A stretch of DNA of 60,000 bases from Lineus longissimus (lineage: Eukaryota > Nemertea > Pilidiophora > Heteronemertea > Lineidae), in contig NC_088314.1 in the NCBI RefSeq assembly GCF_910592395.1, positions 18,684,070 through 18,744,069 on the forward strand, written 5' to 3'. Below the pieces are notes generated by a model that did no database searches, was not told where the DNA came from, and saw nothing but the letters and a program-made list of their open reading frames with translations. Below are positions 58,501 to 60,000 of this stretch, one piece after another; the first letter of the stretch is position 1; each line of letters begins with the position of its first letter. Both the position numbers and the translations under genes were made by a program.

Positions 58501-59990
58501 CAAATTCAAGTTCAAATCCATTTACAAATTTCTAATTTTTAACAAACAGCATTGGCCTTTAAACTACGATTTTTCCATCCTTGCATTTTCAGACATTCCA
58601 ATTCAGAATCGAGATGGAGAATAAAAAGCACAACATGTTCCCTGATGAGGTTATCAATCAGATGTTTGCAAACATCAAAAGTATTTACCAACTCCATAGC
58701 GAACATTTACTTCCCAAGCTTGAACAGCGCATGAAAAATTGGTGAGTCAACACTTTCGATACCATACCCAGTATTTACCGGGTCCGTACACAGCGTACTA
58801 TCAGCCCGTAGTAATCTATACTGCTAAATTTTCAACAAGTTCTATCAATCACTGCAGTCCTTTTAAAACCCTTTCAGTACGTCTGATACAGGCTGGGGAG
58901 CCTCATAGCCTAGTGGTTAACACTGCTGGCTACCATGCAATAGGGCCCAGGGAGAACCCAGGATTGTATTTCTGGATGAACCGGCGTGGCTTTCAAGGAA
59001 CTAAAATTCCTGGCTCTTCACAACACGTACATTAACGTATGAAATACTCGAGGGTCTGTCGGATGAGACTAAAAGCCGTGGTCCCCTGTACCCGAGTGTC
59101 TATGCCAGGGCAAGTAAGAGATCCCACATAGGTGGACAGTAGCCTATAGTGGACTCCATACCTCAACGACGTCATACTCCTATTGGAGGTTTGTCGATTA
59201 TCATCCAGATCCAGATCCAGACAGGAGCCGTATCAAAAAACACCATCGCTTTTTACCTGTGGCACGGCTCCCGTGGCTTGCAGTCAACTGGAAATTACTG
59301 TATATCTTCAGTGTTCCATCTACAAACTGTTTTTAGAACTAAATCTCTCTTCTGTAGCAACTGAATGAGACCGGCCTCGTGTTTCTATACAATAGATTTA
59401 CATACAGTACCCTTCAAAAAAGGTCAAAATTAGCCTAAAATAGTCTCAGTATGTGGCTGCAAAAGCATTGAGGACTGAAAGGGTTAAGTTTTTGTTAGTT
59501 CCCACCTAAAAAACGAGATGGCAGCACTGTACTCGACGCAATGCAGACTTCATCCCTGAGATTGGGTAATGCTAGCTTTTAAACGCTAAAACTTTTCCTT
59601 AGCCGGGTTGGGATCCAGGCCACCTGGTCTATAGGGGGTGCGGGCCAGAGGTACGGTACACTTCAAAAACCCTGTGGTGGTGAAAGAGACAAGAGCAAAG
59701 CCTGTAACCCCACCTTACCCTTAACGTGGTCTTGTTTATTTCTAGGGAAACTGAAGGAAGGATAGGAGACATCCTGGTCACTTTTGCCCCCTTCCTAAAG
59801 ATGTATTCCGAGTATGTCAAAAATTATGACACAGGGACAACGTTAATTACAAACTGGTGTCAGAAGTGTCCACGGTTCAAAGCGATTATCGATGAACTTC
59901 AGAGTCTTCCCGAGTGTGGCCATTTGGCGCTGCAACATCACATGTTGAACCCAATACAGCGGGTGCCGCGATATGAACTGCTGCTTAAAG
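37386..59990 (+). CDS. FGD: FGD-family RhoGEF gene (5' part, DH domain runs off the window)
   Basis: The spliced model joins 37386-37584, 38381-38602, 53673-53843, 54380-54583, 56775-57457, 58077-58193, 58593-58741 and 59746-59990: 1990 bases, 663 codons plus one base. An alternative first exon is at 41252-41399. Every junction has GT...AG and matching phase. FGD proteins activate the GTPase CDC42 through a DH domain and act on the actin cytoskeleton and membranes; they usually continue with PH, FYVE and a second PH domain, which here would lie beyond 60000. The N-terminus is basic, then proline-rich ([11 protein letters not shown]), serine-rich and acidic. The DH domain starts near residue 511 ([11 protein letters not shown]) and includes the conserved [10 protein letters not shown]. 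It is closer to FGD1-4 than FGD5/6 by impression; the exact paralogue is undecided. Confidence 0.85.
38381..38602 (+). CDS. FGD: FGD gene, proline-rich exon
   Basis: The acceptor AG is at 38379-38380 and the donor GTATAC follows 38602. Length is 222 bases, phase 1 to phase 1, so it can be skipped without shifting the frame. It encodes a basic stretch ([17 protein letters not shown]) followed by [14 protein letters not shown], a likely SH3-binding segment of the sort found in FGD N-termini. An internal ATG at 38419 would also permit use as an alternative first exon. The polypyrimidine tract is modest. Confidence 0.65.
38603..41251. other. FGD intron with retroelement tail
   Basis: No exon supported. 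A (TTC)n run lies at about 39728-39745. The sequence ATGAAGTACTTTGAGCAGGG through GTGCGATATAAGAACTAAAT and ATTATTGTTATTAT (39855-39925) looks like the 3' tail of an L2/CR1-type LINE or a SINE that shares it. The frame at 39446-39838 is within this repeat-derived sequence. Confidence 0.5.
39855..39925 (+). mobile_element. LINE/SINE 3' tail
   Basis: TTTGAGCAGGGAAACCTGGA, then AAAGTGCGATATAAGAACTA, then AT-rich ATTATTGTTATTATCAT, the style of 3' end used by L2/CR1-like LINEs and their SINE partners. The 5' limit is undefined; a related tail (TTTAGCACTATATAAGTCTC then ATTATGATTATTA) is at 42457-42493. Confidence 0.55.
41252..41399 (+). CDS. FGD: FGD gene, alternative first exon
   Basis: ATG at 41252 opens [20 protein letters not shown] and continues to TEDPEDT plus one base before the donor GTAGGG. 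No acceptor compatible with an open frame lies just upstream, so this looks like an alternative transcription start. The phase-1 donor fits the acceptor at 53673, giving an N-terminus with a short hydrophobic/basic segment in place of the proline-rich one. A pogo-like MITE begins 23 bases downstream of the exon. Confidence 0.6.
41422..41580 (-). mobile_element. Pogo/Tigger-like MITE beside an FGD first exon
   Basis: From TACCGTGGAACGTCCTTTAG to AATAGAGAGGTTGTACTGTA, with a central deletion. It lies just after the splice donor of exon 41252-41399. Confidence 0.88.
41581..43069. other. FGD intron, no exon seen
   Basis: AT-rich. The only notable item is a retroelement-like tail at 42457-42493. 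Nothing else is supported. Confidence 0.4.
43074..43393. mobile_element. TTAA-flanked MITE in the FGD intron
   Basis: TTAA at 43070-43073 and 43394-43397 bounds 320 bases. The termini AGTGATACTACGATG and (reverse complement of the right end) AGGGTAACTCGTGTC are only loosely inverted. It contains CATCGAAGCGAGCCGTCCGG in an otherwise AT-rich interior. No coding capacity. Confidence 0.55.
43398..44127. other. FGD intron, nothing recognised
   Basis: A short direct repeat (GGTAGTCCATCATTATAGTC near 43462, similar to the preceding bases). Frames near 43839-44130 have no domain. Confidence 0.4.
44128..44538. mobile_element. Inverted-repeat DNA element, ~43-bp arms
   Basis: The left arm TGACTATAGCTGCGCGTACA continuing CCACGAAATATTGGTGGACC is matched by the reverse complement of the right arm (TGATGATAGCCGCACGTACA, then CCACCGGAAAATGGACGACC). 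Length is about 411 bases. The interior has further GTACACCAC/GTGGTGTACG words and a TTGCCGGGCGAATTT / AAATTCGCCCGGCTTG hairpin (about 44231 to 44290). The plus-strand frame starting at 44378 lies partly inside the element and is not credited as a gene. Confidence 0.65.
44540..46190. other. FGD intron, minor dispersed repeats
   Basis: Contains the small TTAA element listed separately and, at about 45590-45690, a dispersed repeat shared with 29120-29230 that ends in a C-run. No exon supported. Confidence 0.4.
45104..45234. mobile_element. Short TTAA-flanked MITE, deletion derivative
   Basis: Bounded by TTAA (45100-45103 and 45235-45238). The right part, AAATCCAATTACAAATTTTT then AGGCC, matches the right end of 58239-58558. 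The left part (CTACATGACGGCAATGCTGAA) matches the copy at 1162 (CTACACAACGGCAATGTTGAA). It therefore bridges the two copies as members of one family. Confidence 0.6.
46191..46346 (+). repeat. 52-bp tandem repeat, 3 copies
   Basis: Units start at about 46191, 46243 and 46295 with GGYGTGCAARGGTATACCCA and contain GGGACCATTTTCAAAAGAGG. High similarity. Confidence 0.9.
46347..47450. other. FGD intron, nothing recognised
   Basis: Short frames near 46932-47183 without known motifs. At about 47405-47450 a sequence whose complement reads GGTTGCGAGTTTGAATACC resembles a weak tRNA B-box region that precedes the next repeat. Confidence 0.35.
47451..47593 (-). mobile_element. 5S-rRNA-like SINE segment, copy 1
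   Basis: On the minus strand GGAAGTTAAGCAACGTTGAG then CGCGGTCAACCTTTGGATCG and GTGACCGGCGCG follows the 3' half of animal 5S rRNA (the internal promoter C-box and loop E region, GGAAG-TAAGCA...CTTGGAT-GG-GACCG). It is preceded by TTATGGCCCAGTGGTTGGCG, which has an A-box look. The homology is partial and the 5' half of 5S rRNA is absent, so it is a 5S-derived or hybrid SINE rather than a 5S gene. A near-identical copy starts 267 bases downstream. Confidence 0.55.
47718..47860 (-). mobile_element. 5S-rRNA-like SINE segment, copy 2
   Basis: 143 bases with about five differences from 47451-47593. Both copies start TTGTACGCGCC and end CCTGGGGGTA, but the flanks differ. That fits two insertions, or a partial tandem duplication. 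Confidence 0.55.
47861..49708. other. FGD intron, minor repeats only
   Basis: TTGTGACGTTATAGGATAAG-type duplication at 48079-48118; dispersed fragment TTTCAAGTTCTAGCCAAAAT at about 48586 shared with about 21197; GTTTAGGATTTTTAAACGAT duplication at about 48755-48790. No exon supported. Confidence 0.4.
49709..49895 (+). mobile_element. 187-bp MITE, copy 1
   Basis: Matches the reverse complement of 55630-55816 over its full 187 bases with about four differences. The termini TATACACCTTTCC and TATACATGCTTCC (complement) are short inverted repeats. No coding capacity; superfamily unknown. Confidence 0.9.
50111..50275 (-). mobile_element. Pogo/Tigger-like MITE in the FGD intron
   Basis: From TACAGTGAAACCCTCCCTTA to AATAGAGAGGTTCTACTGTA; TA at both ends. 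Confidence 0.88.
50631..50808 (+). mobile_element. Pogo/Tigger-like MITE in the FGD intron
   Basis: From TATAGAACCTCTCTATTAAG to AAGGAAGGTTCCACTGTA, opposite in orientation to the copy at 50111, so the two could pair in the transcript. Confidence 0.88.
50809..51490. other. FGD intron, nothing recognised
   Basis: AT-rich. The overlapping frames at 51302-51549 on both strands have no known motif. Confidence 0.4.
51493..51812 (+). repeat. 27-bp minisatellite (with 25-bp variants), ~12 copies
   Basis: The unit CATGGATTTGGCACCGATGC followed by CAAAACT occurs in 27-base form, and a form lacking GA (25 bases) is mixed in, which shifts frames. C/T changes and A/G changes (GATACC/GATGCC, CACC/CACT) mark subtypes. 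Right-hand units alternate in pairs (GGATTTGG...AAAACT and GAATTTGG...GATGCT), a two-unit higher-order pattern. Confidence 0.92.
51813..53672. other. FGD intron, no exon seen
   Basis: Nothing recognised. Frames at 52399-52608 and 52988-53254 lack motifs. The intron ends in a good pyrimidine tract (TTTGTCCTTGTTCTTTCTCTGCAG). Confidence 0.4.
53673..53843 (+). CDS. FGD: FGD gene exon with first YTTDD motif
   Basis: It follows TTCTTTCTCTGCAG and ends before GTAGGT. 171 bases, phase 1 to phase 1. It encodes [20 protein letters not shown] then a segment ending [15 protein letters not shown]. The Y-T-T-D-D-V-D motif recurs in the next exon. Serine/threonine-rich and probably disordered; the tyrosine in an acidic context could be a phosphorylation site (inference). 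Symmetric phase allows skipping. Confidence 0.8.
53944..54226. mobile_element. hAT-like MITE in an FGD intron
   Basis: The left end CAGGGTTTCTGCCAGGA matches the reverse complement of the right end (CAGGGTTACCGCCAGAG) with few mismatches. The interior is AT-rich with G- and C-runs that can pair (GGGGGGGATATCCCCC near 54155). A CAGGG terminus is common in hAT elements, but no clear 8-base target duplication was found. Confidence 0.6.
54380..54583 (+). CDS. FGD: FGD gene exon with second YTTDD motif
   Basis: It follows AAATTTCAG and ends before GTAAGT, a consensus donor. 204 bases (68 codons), phase 1 to phase 1. It encodes [20 protein letters not shown] and later [20 protein letters not shown]. 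The IP-TPP-IRR stretch is a plausible SH3 or kinase target; the SYTTDDLD motif parallels that of the preceding exon. Basic and serine-rich. Confidence 0.82.
55630..55816 (-). mobile_element. 187-bp MITE, copy 2 (inverted relative to 49709)
   Basis: Full-length, about 98% identical reverse complement of 49709-49895, same endpoints. Very recent. Lies in the intron after the second YTTDD exon. Confidence 0.9.
56263..56493. mobile_element. Possible TTAA-flanked MITE
   Basis: TTAA at 56259-56262 and 56494-56497. The left end AGTGATTTTCAATCGCC resembles the reverse complement of the right end (AGGGAATTTCACACGCC). It contains TTTTCACCGCCCGAAAAAA, similar to CTTTCACCGCCCGAGAAAG within 9641-9973, so the two may be related. 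The plus-strand frame at 56301-56603 overlaps it and is not credited. Confidence 0.45.
56775..57457 (+). CDS. FGD: FGD gene, large basic-then-acidic exon
   Basis: 683 bases, entered in phase 1 and left in phase 0 before GTAAGG. It opens [20 protein letters not shown] (basic), continues with serine-rich sequence, contains [11 protein letters not shown] around the middle and ends in a strongly acidic serine/aspartate run ([20 protein letters not shown]). No folded domain is visible; it is the linker before the DH domain. The IYDEV tyrosine in an acidic context resembles phosphotyrosine docking sites (inference). Confidence 0.85.
57458..58076. other. FGD intron
   Basis: 619 bases, GTAAGG donor and TTTTTGTTACAG acceptor. 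A G-run at about 57885-57894. Nothing else seen. Confidence 0.6.
58077..58193 (+). CDS. FGD: FGD gene exon, start of DH (RhoGEF) domain
   Basis: 117 bases, 39 codons, phase 0 on both sides, donor GTACTT. It encodes [20 protein letters not shown] and then [19 protein letters not shown]. The E..YVK.L..(L/I)D pattern is the first conserved region (CR1) of DH domains, where the glutamate contacts the GTPase switch regions; here [13 protein letters not shown] aligns naturally with FGD proteins. Confidence 0.93.
58239..58558. mobile_element. TTAA-flanked MITE inside the DH-domain intron
   Basis: Bounded by TTAA at 58235-58238 and 58559-58562, filling nearly all of the 399-base intron 58194-58592. 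It contains a near-perfect tandem duplication (about 94-base offset) of ATTTATATTTTTTTAACGAA, then ATTCATATTCAGTGCATTTT and GACGC. The right end ends only 30 bases before the next acceptor. Confidence 0.7.
58593..58741 (+). CDS. FGD: FGD gene exon, DH domain (CR1-CR2 part)
   Basis: It follows TTGCATTTTCAG and ends before GTGAGT. 149 bases, phase 0 in, phase 2 out. It encodes [20 protein letters not shown] and [20 protein letters not shown]. The [18 protein letters not shown] pattern is characteristic of DH domains of the FGD type. Confidence 0.95.
58885..59150 (+). mobile_element. tRNA-derived SINE in an FGD intron
   Basis: TAGCCTAGTGGTTAACACTG (A-box-like) is followed by GGGAGAACCCAGG in the B-box position and a body containing GGCTTTCAAGGAACTAAAAT then TCCTGG, shared with 23285-23560. 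It continues through GTCCCCTGTACCCGAGTGTC and AAGTAAGAGATCCCACA, a typical SINE-style tail. Sense orientation relative to the gene. Confidence 0.7.
59746..59990 (+). CDS. FGD: FGD gene exon, DH domain core; gene continues past the window
   Basis: It follows TTTATTTCTAG and ends before GTATGA ten bases from the window edge. 245 bases, phase 2 in, phase 1 out. It encodes [32 protein letters not shown], then [20 protein letters not shown]. The L..HM(L)[12 protein letters not shown] stretch is the CR3 helix that contacts the GTPase and is the most diagnostic DH signature; its close fit supports FGD over other RhoGEFs. The rest of DH and any PH/FYVE domains are outside. Confidence 0.96.
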
Positions 59991-60000
59991 GTATGAGATA

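Overview
This is a eukaryotic (animal) genomic window. It is intron-rich and AT-leaning, packed with short dispersed and tandem repeats, and holds one clearly recognisable spliced protein-coding gene. Dense MITEs, tRNA- and 5S-like SINE pieces, frequent TAGGCCTA and ACATGTAC words, and an invertebrate-style FGD gene suggest a marine invertebrate such as an echinoderm, hemichordate or lophotrochozoan. The phylum cannot be fixed from the sequence alone, and there is no bacterial-type gene organisation.

Region 1 to about 37.3 kb has no gene I can defend. It holds a 281-bp higher-order tandem array (4.65-6.49 kb), a foldback element (7.0-7.17 kb), a TTAA-flanked MITE (9.64-9.97 kb), a 227-bp triplication (11.3-12.0 kb), and beside it a 510-bp element with long inverted arms, about eleven short palindromic words and a coding-like core (12.07-12.58 kb). 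It also has minisatellites with 133-141-, 86/87-, 15-, 77- and 42-bp units, two oppositely oriented copies of a 220-bp hairpin MITE (17.8 and 19.7 kb), tRNA-derived SINEs, two decayed LINE C-termini (20.6 and 33.0 kb), and a cluster of about ten pogo/Tigger-like MITEs between 24 and 35 kb.

Region 37.4 to 60 kb is the 5' part of an FGD-family Rho guanine-nucleotide exchange factor gene on the + strand. Its model is exon 37386-37584, exon 38381-38602, an alternative first exon 41252-41399, then exons 53673-53843, 54380-54583, 56775-57457, 58077-58193, 58593-58741 and 59746-59990. Reading phase is consistent at every junction. The long N-terminus is basic, proline-rich and acidic/serine-rich, and the DH (RhoGEF) domain begins at about 58.13 kb. 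The gene runs off the right edge within the DH domain, so any PH and FYVE domains lie outside. Two consecutive symmetric exons carry the same Y-T-T-D-D-x-D motif and look like an exon duplication.

The FGD introns are also full of mobile elements: TTAA-flanked MITEs, pogo-like MITEs, a hAT-like MITE, a duplicated 5S-rRNA-like SINE segment and a 27-bp minisatellite. Two 187-bp element copies, about 98% identical and inverted, flank the duplicated exon pair. All coordinates come from reading by eye; repeat families are assigned from termini and structure, not from a database search.
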